NCBI GenBank assembly: GCA_013619005.1 | Contig: JABXKY010000127.1 | Span: forward strand, 1 to 10,989 | Direction: 5' to 3' | Source: Candidatus Bathyarchaeota archaeon | Lineage (GTDB): Archaea; Thermoproteota; Bathyarchaeia; TCS64 | Length of the DNA: 10,989 nt | Part shown: in pieces, positions 1 through 6,571 of the stretch | Layout: each line of letters opens with the position of its first letter | Position numbering within the stretch: the first letter of the stretch is position 1 | The notes under the pieces: generated by a model | What the model was told of the DNA's origin: nothing | The model's database searches: none | Seen by the model: the letters and a program-made list of their open reading frames with translations, nothing else | Program-made: the position numbers and the translations under genes

Positions 1-1456
1 ATAAGAGACAGGGGATGCCGCTCATGGCGATGTTGAGGCCTGCACTGACCTGGGTTCTGAGCGCCTCGAAGGTGCTTGGGATGTCGCCGCTCCAGACGAG
101 GGCGCCGTAGCGCTGGCTCCCTGCCCACGCTGAACGGGTTAACAGTATGATCTCCTCCTCCCCCTCTCCTGTCATTCCCTCGTGGAACGCCTTGCTGTTG
201 AGCATGGGGTAGATGTTGGTCACCATCTCCCCGTTGCCGATGTGGTACCGCAGGTTCTCGGGGCTCAGTGGGTATATCTCGGGCTCGCAGGCGTCAAGCC
301 ACCACGTCTTGATACCGTGGTCGTAGTAGCCCTCCTTGATCTTTCCCCAGACGTAGCGCTGGGCGTCGGGGTTCGTGGCGTCGTAGTAGTACATGTGCAG
401 CGGGCCCTCGGGTCTTTGGTCCATGAACTGGGTGTGGGACTCGTCGCCGTGCTCAGAGCCCACCAGGTACCCCTTTGATTTCATCTCGTCAAAGTTCTCG
501 CTGAGTTGGTTGACGGTGGGCCAGACGCTTACCATCAGCTTTACCCCCATCCCTTCCAGCTCCTTCACCATCCCCGGGACATCGGGCCACTTCTCGGGGT
601 CAAACTTCCACTCACCCATGAGTGTCCAATGGAAGAAATCGGCTACGATGACGCTCAGGGGCAGCCCGCGGTCCCTGTACCCCCTCGCTACGGCCATCAA
701 CTCTTCCTGTGTCTGGTACCTGAGCTTGCACTGCCAGAAACCCGTGGCGTACTCTGGCATCATAGGCGGGTACCCGGTCGCATCGGCGTACTGCCTCATG
801 ATCTGTACCGGCGTCCTCCCAGCCGTTATCCAGTAATCCATCTGCTTAGTCCTATCGGCGGCCCAGTTGGTGCCGTTGTACCCCAGCTCGACCCTGCCCA
901 CGGCTGGGTTGTTCCAGAGGAACCCGTAGCCCCTTGTGCTCACCATGAAGGGGATGCAGACCTCGGTGTTCCGCTGGAGCAGCTCGATGACGCAGCCCTT
1001 GTTGTCAAGCCTTCCGTGCTGGTGCTGGCCCAGGCCATATATTCGCTCGTCCTCGTATGCCTTGAACCGGGCCTCGCAGGCGAAGGTGTCGCCTCCCCTG
1101 GGTTTCATGTACAACCCCCTCCACCGTTTGAACCTGTGATGTTTCTCGGCCGTGAGCTCCTTTCCGGTGTGGGTCTCTTTGAACGTCATATTCCAGGGTT
1201 GGCTTGAGATTTTGTCTGGGCTCAGCTTGATGAGGCAGGTGATTGCCCCGTTTTCCACGGAGACCGACTCACCATTGATTTTGACATTGACTGTGACTTC
1301 TTTTGGCTCAAGTAACGCCCAGTCCAGCTTATCATCAATATCGCTGAGAACCGTTGCCCTGACCCTCAGGCTGTTCTCTCCCCACGACTGCACCCGGAGC
1401 TTGAGCCGCTGGCTCCTCAGCTCAACCCCGTCCCGTATCTCTAAAACATCGACCAA
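1..1456 (-). CDS. GH31 family glycosidase (alpha-xylosidase/alpha-glucosidase-like), 3' end beyond window
   Basis: This is a retaining glycoside hydrolase of family 31, likely cleaving alpha-xylosidic or alpha-glucosidic bonds in oligosaccharides; the exact substrate is not resolved. The visible 485 codons hold the N-terminal beta-sandwich (about residues 1-230, with WGENSLRVRAT near 25) and most of the catalytic barrel. The motif WWLDACEPE (about 386-393) carries the expected nucleophile Asp388, and WSGDIPSTF (about 455-463) carries the acid/base Asp458. RSAWAGSQRYGALVWSGD is a family hallmark. The frame runs off the left edge just before the usual DIGGF segment, so the C-terminal domains are missing. 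No ATG exists near the N-terminus and the frame is closed by a stop at 1508-1510. TTG at 1456 is chosen because AGGTG lies five bases upstream and the protein then begins at the usual family position. No signal peptide is seen, so it is probably cytoplasmic. The gene lies 44 bp downstream of the flavodoxin-like gene and may be co-transcribed with it. Confidence 0.9.
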   Translation of the reverse strand, partial: MVDVLEIRDGVELRSQRLKLRVQSWGENSLRVRATVLSDIDDKLDWALLEPKEVTVNVKINGESVSVENGAITCLIKLSPDKISSQPWNMTFKETHTGKELTAEKHHRFKRWRGLYMKPRGGDTFACEARFKAYEDERIYGLGQHQHGRLDNKGCVIELLQRNTEVCIPFMVSTRGYGFLWNNPAVGRVELGYNGTNWAADRTKQMDYWITAGRTPVQIMRQYADATGYPPMMPEYATGFWQCKLRYQTQEELMAVARGYRDRGLPLSVIVADFFHWTLMGEWKFDPEKWPDVPGMVKELEGMGVKLMVSVWPTVNQLSENFDEMKSKGYLVGSEHGDESHTQFMDQRPEGPLHMYYYDATNPDAQRYVWGKIKEGYYDHGIKTWWLDACEPEIYPLSPENLRYHIGNGEMVTNIYPMLNSKAFHEGMTGEGEEEIILLTRSAWAGSQRYGALVWSGDIPSTFEALRTQVSAGLNIAMSGIPCLL

Positions 1457-1461
1457 GAAGG

Positions 1462-1466
1462 CACCT
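1462..1466 (-). promoter_or_regulatory. Ribosome binding site AGGTG before the GH31 TTG start
   Basis: AGGTG matches the archaeal anti-Shine-Dalgarno complement (GGAGGTGA) and sits five bases from TTG. It decides the start of a gene that has no nearby ATG. It also fits an internal gene of a transcript that begins upstream, at the flavodoxin-like gene. Confidence 0.5.
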
Positions 1467-1500
1467 GAATAGAAGAGGGATTTGGGGTGATAATGTTTGC

Positions 1501-2073
1501 CTAGAGGTTACGCCCTATATCTTTAGCTCTCTTGATGAGGTCAGGCCGTTTTTCGACGGGGTAATTCCCTGTTCCCGCTGCTACGAGGTTGATAGACTCT
1601 GTCATGCCGTACCAGTCCCAGATCATCTTGTACCAGTCAAGGATGTTGTCGTAGGCGTTCTCATCTTCTCGGCCATAGGTGAGTACGTTCACAGCCTTTG
1701 CCTTGGGCCACTTCTCGGCGTTCTCCTCACTGTAGTGCTTGTTGTAGACATACGTCCTGTTGATGAAGTTGAAGGTCCTCGTGTCCACGTGCCCATACCA
1801 GACGGGTGACCCGATGACCAGGGCCCCCATTGACTCAAGGTCTGCCTGCATCTTCTCAAAGTCATCGTTGGGTGGAAGAGTCTCGCCAGCAAAGTGCCCA
1901 AGGTGCCCGATGTACACATCCTTGAGCTTCCACGTAACAACCGTGTGACCGGCGTCAAGGGCGCCGTCAAGTACCGCCCTCACAAGCCTGAACGTGTTGC
2001 CATCATTCTTGGGTCCGCCGATTATCCCTACTACCTTCAATGCTATTCCCTCATCCCTATTGAACCGTCCCAT
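1501..2073 (-). CDS. Flavodoxin-fold NAD(P)H-dependent FMN reductase-like protein, cysteine-free
   Basis: This 190-residue protein has a flavodoxin-type Rossmann fold. The phosphate-loop segment GIIGGPKNDGNT (about 16-27) and GSPVWYGHVDTRTFNFINRT (about 88-107) are the usual FMN-binding parts of the NADPH-dependent FMN reductase and iron-sulfur flavoprotein families. Relatives usually have a CxxC-type segment after the second strand; here that position reads HLGH (57-60), and the protein has no cysteine at all. It therefore should not carry an Fe-S cluster or redox disulfide there. The start ATG at 2073 lies about 26 bp from the centre of TATAAAAT (2104-2097), which suits a leaderless mRNA. 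An alternative TTG at 2040 with GAGG eight bases upstream would give the conventional start KVVGIIGG and remove 11 residues. It is divergent from the M20 gene at 2135, and its stop lies 44 bp before the GH31 start. The electron acceptor is unknown. Confidence 0.85.
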   Translation of the reverse strand: MGRFNRDEGIALKVVGIIGGPKNDGNTFRLVRAVLDGALDAGHTVVTWKLKDVYIGHLGHFAGETLPPNDDFEKMQADLESMGALVIGSPVWYGHVDTRTFNFINRTYVYNKHYSEENAEKWPKAKAVNVLTYGREDENAYDNILDWYKMIWDWYGMTESINLVAAGTGNYPVEKRPDLIKRAKDIGRNL

Positions 2074-2096
2074 AAAATCGGTGCGATTGGAGCCAG

Positions 2097-2104
2097 ATTT
2101 TATA
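2097..2104. promoter_or_regulatory. TATA box possibly shared by two divergent genes
   Basis: The sequence reads ATTTTATA on plus and TATAAAAT on minus. Its centre (2100.5) is about 26 bp from the flavodoxin ATG (2073) on one side and about 26 bp from the TTG at 2126, nine bases before the M20 ATG (2135), on the other. No other equally good TATA box lies in this 61-bp gap. A weaker CGATATG (2107-2113) is an alternative for the plus direction. Confidence 0.55.
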
Positions 2105-2134
2105 CCGATATGAGTCCCAGTATCCTTGATTATA

Positions 2135-3583
2135 ATGTTGAAGGATAAGGCATGGAGCTGGATCGATGAGAACAAGGAGGAGTTCATCGAGATCAGCGAC
2201 AAGGTTTGGGAGTACGCGGAGCTGGGGCTCGTTGAGCACAAATCCGCTCAGATACACGTTGATACGTTGAGGAAGCACGGGTTCAAGGTTGAGCACGGAG
2301 TGGCAGGGATGCCCAGCGCCTTCGTGGCCACCTGGGGCGAGGGAAAGCCCGTGATCGGGTTCATGGGCGAGTACGATGCCCTACCCGGTATCAGCAACAA
2401 GCCCGTCCCGTACAGGGAGTGGGAGGTAGTTGACGGTCCGGGTCACGGCTGTGGGCATAACGTCCACGGCACATCTGGGTTCATGGCGGCAATCGCGACG
2501 AGGTATGTTCTAGAGAAGGAGGGACTGCCCGGTACCATAAAGTGCTACGGCAGTCCAGCGGAGGAGAACTACGACGGCAAGGTCTACCTGGTGAGAAGCG
2601 GCTACTTCAAGGGAGTGGACGCCTGCCTCAGCCACCACCCCAGCGGCTACAATGTGGCGGGGCTTGCCTCCAGTAACGCCGTTGACAGCGTCAAGTACGA
2701 GTACTTCGGTAAGACAGCCCACGCAGCGGGAAGCCCCGAGCACGGTAGGAGCGCGCTGGACGCAATCGAGCTCATGAACATAGGGGTAAACTTCCTCAGG
2801 GAGCACGTGGTCCAGGAGGCAAGGATTCACTACGTCATCGAGGAGGGAGGCGGGCAGCCCAACGTGGTTCCCGATTACGCCCGGAGCTGGTACTACATCA
2901 GGGCCCCTGAGAGATCGATGGTTGCCCATATAGCCGAGAGAATCAACAAAATCGCTAAAGGAGCCGCCATGATGACGGACACGGAGCTCAAGATCGACCT
3001 CATCGCGGCTATCTACAACAAGATACCCAACAAGGTTCTCAGCGAGCTGGTGACCGCCAACATGAGGGAGGTTGGGCACCCCGGCTGGACCGAGGAAGAG
3101 GAAGCATTCGCAGCAGAGATAGCCAAGACCCTTGACCCGGAGGCAAAGATGGCGGGGTTCAAGAAGTACGGTGTCCCCAACCCCGAGAAGTACAAGGACG
3201 TCAACCTCATGACCGACATCCTTGACGCCTGGAACGACGGCTTCGTCAGCAAGGGGAGCACCGATGTCAGCGACGTGTCGTGGCAGTGCCCAACGATGGA
3301 GTTCGGCACTTCATGCAACGTCCTTGGCGCCCCCGGCCACGACTGGAGGTTCACCGCGGTATCAGGCATGAGCATCGGCCACAAGAGCCTGGTGTTCGCG
3401 GCCAAGACCATGGCGGCAAGCGCACTTGATCTGTTCACTAAGCCCGAGGTCATCAAGAAGGCTTGGGAGGAGCAGAAGGAGAGGATCGGAGGAAAGGAGT
3501 ACATCTGCCCGATCCCTGATGGAGTTGATCCACCACTGGAGATCGCCGAGGAGGCTTGGCAGAAGCTCAAGGGCAAACGATAA
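2135..3583 (+). CDS. M20 family amidohydrolase, AbgB-like (p-aminobenzoyl-glutamate hydrolase subunit B type), copy 1
   Basis: This 482-residue dinuclear zinc amidohydrolase of peptidase family M20 is the full length expected for AbgB. In E. coli, AbgB works with AbgA to split p-aminobenzoyl-glutamate; related M20D enzymes remove acyl groups from N-acyl amino acids. The visible active-site motifs are GEYDALPG (about 78-85), GHGCGHNVH (Cys106, His108), PAEEN (Glu143-Glu144), LSHHPS (His167-His168), GKTAHAAG in the dimerisation lid (about 192-199), GSTDVSDVSW (about 374-383) and GAPGH (His402). All usual metal ligands and the general base are present, so it should be active. No signal peptide is seen. 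ATG at 2135 is preferred over an in-frame TTG nine bases earlier because copy 2 begins with the same MLKDKAW. It is divergent from the flavodoxin gene and lies 104 bp before the DinB gene. AbgB assignment is strong; the true substrate is inference. Confidence 0.93.
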   Translation: MLKDKAWSWIDENKEEFIEISDKVWEYAELGLVEHKSAQIHVDTLRKHGFKVEHGVAGMPSAFVATWGEGKPVIGFMGEYDALPGISNKPVPYREWEVVDGPGHGCGHNVHGTSGFMAAIATRYVLEKEGLPGTIKCYGSPAEENYDGKVYLVRSGYFKGVDACLSHHPSGYNVAGLASSNAVDSVKYEYFGKTAHAAGSPEHGRSALDAIELMNIGVNFLREHVVQEARIHYVIEEGGGQPNVVPDYARSWYYIRAPERSMVAHIAERINKIAKGAAMMTDTELKIDLIAAIYNKIPNKVLSELVTANMREVGHPGWTEEEEAFAAEIAKTLDPEAKMAGFKKYGVPNPEKYKDVNLMTDILDAWNDGFVSKGSTDVSDVSWQCPTMEFGTSCNVLGAPGHDWRFTAVSGMSIGHKSLVFAAKTMAASALDLFTKPEVIKKAWEEQKERIGGKEYICPIPDGVDPPLEIAEEAWQKLKGKR

Positions 3584-3687
3584 CCCTACAGAGCATCATA
3601 CCTCCCCTTGGAACCAATCCAGTACTTCGGGGAGAGCCTGAGCAGCCTCATCAATAACCTCTTCTATCCACCTTACAATCATTGTTC

Positions 3688-4182
3688 GTGGATCCCATAA
3701 AGTTCGCTGATTATCACCTCTGGGCCAATGACCGGGTCAGGGGGAAACTTGTGGAGCTCACCGAGGACGAGTACTGCAGGGATTTGATTCCACCTCTTGA
3801 CAGCATCAAGAACCATGTTATCCACTCAATCTTGGCTGTCGAGTACAACCTACGCGTTAGAGTTAACGGGAAGAAAGCCGACCCCTATGAGATCGGGGAT
3901 GCGGTGGCGAGTATGAGCATTCAAGAGGCGATGCAGCACTGGGAAAAAGTAGACCGCCAGCTGGTTGATTTCGCGTCAACTCACCTTGACCTGGACGCTA
4001 CGTTTCCCAACTTTCTGGGCGAGGGCGAGGTGAGGGTGGGTCATGACGATTTCCTCACCCAGTACGTGGTTCACACCGCCTATCACAGGGGACAGATAAT
4101 GAGCGCCCTGAGGATAATGGGCAAGGAGGGAGTTGGAACGGATTACCTGTTCTACCTCTCCCACCTGAAGAACACGAAATAG
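3688..4182 (+). CDS. DinB/YfiT family putative metal-dependent enzyme
   Basis: This 164-residue protein matches the DinB four-helix fold, whose members bind a divalent metal through three histidines and include thiol transferases and many proteins of unknown role. It opens with DPIKFADYHLWANDR, then SIKNHVIHSILAVEYNL (probable ligand His46) and VVHTAYHRGQI (His129 and His133), the HxxxHRGQ signature. Length is normal for the family. GTG at 3688 puts the helix-1 motif directly at the N-terminus, as in relatives; a TTG two codons earlier (3682) is possible. No clear TATA box sits at the right distance (candidates AATAAC near 3651 or TTCTATC near 3662), so it may be read through from the M20 gene 104 bp upstream. 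Its stop is 3 bp from the stop of the convergent ferritin-like gene. The specific reaction is unknown. Confidence 0.85.
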   Translation: MDPIKFADYHLWANDRVRGKLVELTEDEYCRDLIPPLDSIKNHVIHSILAVEYNLRVRVNGKKADPYEIGDAVASMSIQEAMQHWEKVDRQLVDFASTHLDLDATFPNFLGEGEVRVGHDDFLTQYVVHTAYHRGQIMSALRIMGKEGVGTDYLFYLSHLKNTK

Positions 4183-4185
4183 CGC

Positions 4186-4653
4186 CTACTCAGGCGGCAC
4201 TATCATGTACTTCTGGAACAGATCCAGGTACTCGTTCATACCAACGCTGTCCCTATCGAGCAGCAGGCTGAACTCCCTCAGGAGCCTATGGTGTCTATTC
4301 TCCTCCTCGATCAAGTAATCGATGAACTTCTTCACCCTGTCGTCCTTGACAAGTCCACCTATCTCCCCCAGCATCTCGATCATTTCCTTTTCAGCCCTGA
4401 CATGCTGCTTGATGTTCTGGTTGAAATTTGTCGCAGGCCCTAGGTCCATGTCCAGTCTATGGGGAACTGCACCTGCCTCCACATCAATCAAGGCCTGCGC
4501 TATGGCTGCGTGCTTCCTGCTATCATGGACTATGGTCTCCAGAACCACCTTGATCATGGGGTTCACCACGCCCTTCATGGTCTCGGTGAGGGAAGCCACG
4601 TGGCTCAACTCTATTTTCTTCTGTTTCTTGAGAAGATCAACAACCTCTTGCAT
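4186..4653 (-). CDS. Ferritin-like four-helix-bundle protein (rubrerythrin-type, probable di-iron)
   Basis: This 155-residue, almost wholly helical protein carries Glu and His residues spaced like the ligands of ferritin-like di-iron proteins: IELSH (Glu15, His18), LETIVHDSRKH (Glu39, His43, His48), HVRAEKE (His84, Glu88) and EEENRHH (Glu117-118, His121-122). It lacks the CxxC rubredoxin domain of classical rubrerythrins and is slightly short for a true ferritin. A role in iron handling or oxygen/peroxide protection fits the fold, but the substrate cannot be read from sequence. ATG at 4653 is chosen; an in-frame TTG lies nine bases upstream. A TATA-like TTAAAT (about 4688-4683) lies 20-25 bp before that TTG, directly beside a 14-bp palindrome, which suggests control by a DNA-binding regulator. 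It is convergent with the DinB gene with a 3-bp gap. Confidence 0.75.
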   Translation of the reverse strand: MQEVVDLLKKQKKIELSHVASLTETMKGVVNPMIKVVLETIVHDSRKHAAIAQALIDVEAGAVPHRLDMDLGPATNFNQNIKQHVRAEKEMIEMLGEIGGLVKDDRVKKFIDYLIEEENRHHRLLREFSLLLDRDSVGMNEYLDLFQKYMIVPPE

Positions 4654-4682
4654 AATAATCAATTATTGATTCCGTTGGGGGC

Positions 4683-4700
4683 ATTTAACGGTTGACCGTT
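4683..4700 (-). promoter_or_regulatory. Promoter and putative operator of the ferritin-like gene
   Basis: On minus, a TATA-like TTAAAT (4688-4683) directly follows the 14-bp inverted repeat AACGGT-TG-ACCGTT (plus 4687-4700, perfect 6-bp arms). The dyad covers the position of the BRE and touches the TATA box, so a bound regulator could block or recruit TBP/TFB. GTTGAC is also directly repeated at 4691-4696 and 4698-4703. Confidence 0.45.
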
Positions 4701-4729
4701 GACGCGCGCGCGGCTAACCAGAGGACCTC
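4701..4729 (+). repeat. Dispersed GACGCGCGCGC block, copy 1
   Basis: GACGCGCGCGC is followed by a segment that aligns with 9361-9386: about 22 of 26 aligned bases match, with one 3-base gap. Read in frame it encodes DARAANQRTS, against DARAAQTAS in copy 2. It lies 48 bp upstream of the ferritin-like ATG and at the front of the decayed coding remnant. Confidence 0.45.
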
Positions 4730-4733
4730 CCTC

Positions 4734-4990
4734 TCATGGAACGAGTTACAGTATGACAGTGACATGTACGAGCTACAGGGCTTTGAGGAACCCAATTATA
4801 CTTTGACGGCTCCAGCACATCATCCAGCAGGAGGATTATCGACAGGCTTGGACCCGACAGCAGGTAATGGAACGGGCCCTTCAACCAGACCTACCGCTGG
4901 AACACGGGCGGGGACATCCAAGGCTACAGGGTTGACGCCCTATTCAAGGAGATACGCTCCGATCCCCCAAGGTACCTGAGGATAGGCGAG
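4734..4990 (+). pseudogene. Decayed coding remnant of unknown family
   Basis: Protein-like segments appear here in two frames on plus, without an intact gene. Frame A (4734-4787) reads SWNELQYDSDMYELQGFE. Frame B, shifted, reads FDGSSTSSSRRIIDRLGPD (4802-4858), then meets an in-frame TAA (4865-4867) and continues at 4868-4990 as 41 residues including YRWNTGGDIQGYRVDALFKEI (written here as two overlapping parts: YRWNTGGDIQGYRV and RVDALFKEI) and PPRYLRIGE. One frameshift near 4788-4801 and one stop codon would explain the pattern. The 3' part runs into the end of the convergent DUF998 gene and is probably truncated. I do not recognise the family. It fills most of the 342-bp gap between the ferritin-like start and the DUF998 stop. 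Chance open frames are the alternative. Confidence 0.4.
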
Positions 4991-4995
4991 ACCTC

Positions 4996-5565
4996 TCACG
5001 CCCCGTACTCGTGAGGGTATTTGAACATCAGAATAGTCCATATGTTCATTATGATCATGCCGAAGGCCTCGACCACCGCGGTTGACGGCCAGGGGACAAC
5101 GGCGGTCAAAACTGGCCCCATCAAACCCATTCCCATGAAAAGATTCCCAAGAACGTCCTTCTCTCCTCCAAGGAGTCCAGTGCCCCATGCAAGGATGGAT
5201 AGGTCCGACATGGTGAAGAACCCAACCGAGACAAAGAAATGTGGCGCTGTTCCCGAGGGAAAGACACCTATCAATGTCAGGAACCCCCCTGTGATTAAGA
5301 GGAACGCCGCCCCAACCGTCGTGGGCTTGTTGAACGAGACATGTACAAGGTAAACGCCGTAAAGAATGATCACGAGTCCAATGAGTATCATGCCATTGCT
5401 GAAAAGCCAGGCATCAGTAGCTTCGGGTCCCCCCAGGTCACTGAAAGCGTGCTCAGTGAACACGAACCAGGGGTTTCGCTGGATTGACGCAAGGATCACC
5501 AGCCACCCGCTGATCCCTGAGACCAATCCGAGGACCCTTAGACAGTCAAGCACCTCGTTTTTCAT
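4996..5565 (-). CDS. DUF998 family integral membrane protein
   Basis: This 189-residue hydrophobic protein has about six predicted membrane helices (roughly residues 8-27, 54-75, 82-102, 107-128, 137-160 and 163-182). The first loop carries NPWFVFTEHAFSDLGG, matching the family pattern of a Trp/Phe-rich stretch followed by LSDLGG, and the fourth helix region reads IGVFPSG, also typical of DUF998. The function of the family is not established. The length is normal and the start ATG is clear, with a TATA-like CTTTATC (5594-5588) about 26 bp upstream, implying a leaderless mRNA. It lies 42 bp downstream of the NHL-repeat gene on the same strand, and that gap contains its promoter, so it can be transcribed alone or by read-through. 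Confidence 0.85.
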   Translation of the reverse strand: MKNEVLDCLRVLGLVSGISGWLVILASIQRNPWFVFTEHAFSDLGGPEATDAWLFSNGMILIGLVIILYGVYLVHVSFNKPTTVGAAFLLITGGFLTLIGVFPSGTAPHFFVSVGFFTMSDLSILAWGTGLLGGEKDVLGNLFMGMGLMGPVLTAVVPWPSTAVVEAFGMIIMNIWTILMFKYPHEYGA

Positions 5566-5587
5566 GGATTAGAAGTGGACGCGAGTG

Positions 5588-5608
5588 GATAAAGCAGTTT
5601 ACCTGCTT
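5588..5608 (-). promoter_or_regulatory. TATA box of the DUF998 gene inside an inverted repeat
   Basis: CTTTATC on minus (5594-5588) is centred about 26 bp from the ATG at 5565. An inverted repeat AAGCAG-TTTAC-CTGCTT (5592-5608, perfect 6-bp arms) overlaps both this box and the stop codon of the NHL gene. It could act as an operator or as an RNA hairpin at the end of the NHL message. Confidence 0.5.
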
Positions 5609-6453
5609 CACAGTCTCCTGAACTTTTGTATCCTGCTTCCCTCAAGGGTCTCCCCCACGTAGAGGTCGCCCATGGAGTCGATGCAGGCACAGTGGGGGTT
5701 CATGAACAGGCCCGGCTCCAGGCTTGGCTCCCCGCCCCACCTGGACACGAGGACACCGTCCTTGTCAAGTATGCTGAACCTGGCCTGTAACTCGGTCACG
5801 TACACGTAGCCATCCTTATCGATGGTGGCGCTGCAAGGCTGCTTGAAGCCGCCCCACTCGGTGATGTACTCCCCATCCGCCGTGAAGATCTGGATCCTAT
5901 GGTTCTGCCTGTCACAAATGAATACACGTCCATCAGAAGCTAATGCGACATCATGGCTGATATCAAACTGGCTTGGTCCTGTGCCTTTCTCTCCCCATGA
6001 GAGCAGACGCTCACCGTCTGGCGAGTACTTGTGAACCCTCGAGTTGGCGTAGCCATCGGACACGTATATCTCGCCAGTGGGGGCGACATCTATATCGGTT
6101 GGCCTGTTGAATGGCTCCCCTTCCTCACCTGGGACATCCTCCGTTCCCCATGTATCAAGCAGCTCCCCGTTCAGGGTGAATTTTTGCACCGTGTGTCTAT
6201 GATAATCTGCGACGTACGCCACGTCCCCCTCGATGTGGAGACCGTGGGAAGTCGGTAACTTGACGCCCCAAGAACCCTTCAGGGTTCCCTCCCTGTCGAA
6301 TATCACCATCGAGTGCTCCCCCCTGTTGAGGACGTACACGTTGTCATCTGCGTCAACGGCACAGCCTATTACATGACCGAAACTCCAGCCATCTGGTAAC
6401 TTACCCCAGCCCTCCACGACCTCGAAGCCCATTTCCTTTGATCCAGAACTCAT
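5608..6453 (-). CDS. NHL-repeat six-bladed beta-propeller, peptidyl-alpha-hydroxyglycine lyase (PAL)-like
   Basis: This 281-residue protein is built almost entirely of NHL-type repeats of the pattern 'VDADDNVYV...IFDREGTLKGSWG'; about six copies are visible, starting near residues 26, 68, 116, 164, 204 and 252, which fits one closed six-bladed propeller. Relatives with the same N-terminal GWGKLPDGWSFG segment are often annotated as peptidyl-alpha-hydroxyglycine amidating lyases. PAL uses a zinc site of three histidines at equivalent blade positions; here SHGLH (His70), ISHDVA (His167) and NPHCAC (His254) occupy such positions, and NRGEH holds a possible catalytic Arg44. No monooxygenase partner is present, so amidating activity is uncertain and it may simply be a binding or scaffold propeller. 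There is no signal peptide. ATG 6453 lies about 12 bases downstream of the start predicted from AATATTTTATC. It is divergent from M20 copy 2. Confidence 0.8.
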   Translation of the reverse strand: MSSGSKEMGFEVVEGWGKLPDGWSFGHVIGCAVDADDNVYVLNRGEHSMVIFDREGTLKGSWGVKLPTSHGLHIEGDVAYVADYHRHTVQKFTLNGELLDTWGTEDVPGEEGEPFNRPTDIDVAPTGEIYVSDGYANSRVHKYSPDGERLLSWGEKGTGPSQFDISHDVALASDGRVFICDRQNHRIQIFTADGEYITEWGGFKQPCSATIDKDGYVYVTELQARFSILDKDGVLVSRWGGEPSLEPGLFMNPHCACIDSMGDLYVGETLEGSRIQKFRRL

Positions 6454-6468
6454 TACTTAACCCCTAGA

Positions 6469-6497
6469 TGAGTTACTGAATGATTTGATAAAATATT
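6469..6497 (-). promoter_or_regulatory. Promoter of the NHL gene with candidate operator
   Basis: On minus, AATATTTTATC (6497-6487) is the TATA box; 26 bp downstream gives a start near 6465 and a leader of about 12 bases. The near-palindrome TGAGTTACTGA (plus 6469-6479) lies between the TATA box and that start, where an archaeal repressor would block RNA polymerase. Confidence 0.5.
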
Positions 6498-6540
6498 GCA
6501 ATCGAACTGGTTACTACACGTTATTGGAACCGCCTCGCGT

Positions 6541-6565
6541 ATTTTATTACCTTATGAGTTGCTCA
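6541..6565 (+). promoter_or_regulatory. Promoter of M20 copy 2 with candidate operator
   Basis: ATTTTATT (6541-6548) is centred about 26 bp upstream of 6571, supporting the ATG at 6572 and a leaderless mRNA. The dyad TGAGTTGCTCA (6555-6565; wider form ATGAG-TTG-CTCAT at 6554-6566) lies between TATA box and start, and matches the site at 6469-6479 in 9 of 11 bases. Confidence 0.5.
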
Positions 6566-6571
6566 TCATTT

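Noticed and set aside
506..1207. Long plus-strand open frames across 182-1472
   Set aside because: They lie opposite the GH31 frame, which carries clear catalytic motifs to the left edge.
2126..2134. TTG at 2126 as the true start of M20 copy 1
   Set aside because: The paralogue begins at the same MLKDKAW without the extra residues, so ATG 2135 is preferred, although the TTG remains possible.
2510..3576. Two minus-strand open frames of nearly 190 codons opposite M20 copy 1
   Set aside because: They are shadows caused by high third-position GC in the M20 gene and show no protein family features.
6485..6571. 29-residue N-terminal extension of M20 copy 2 from TTG 6485
   Set aside because: It would run through the TATA box at 6541-6548 and has no counterpart in copy 1.
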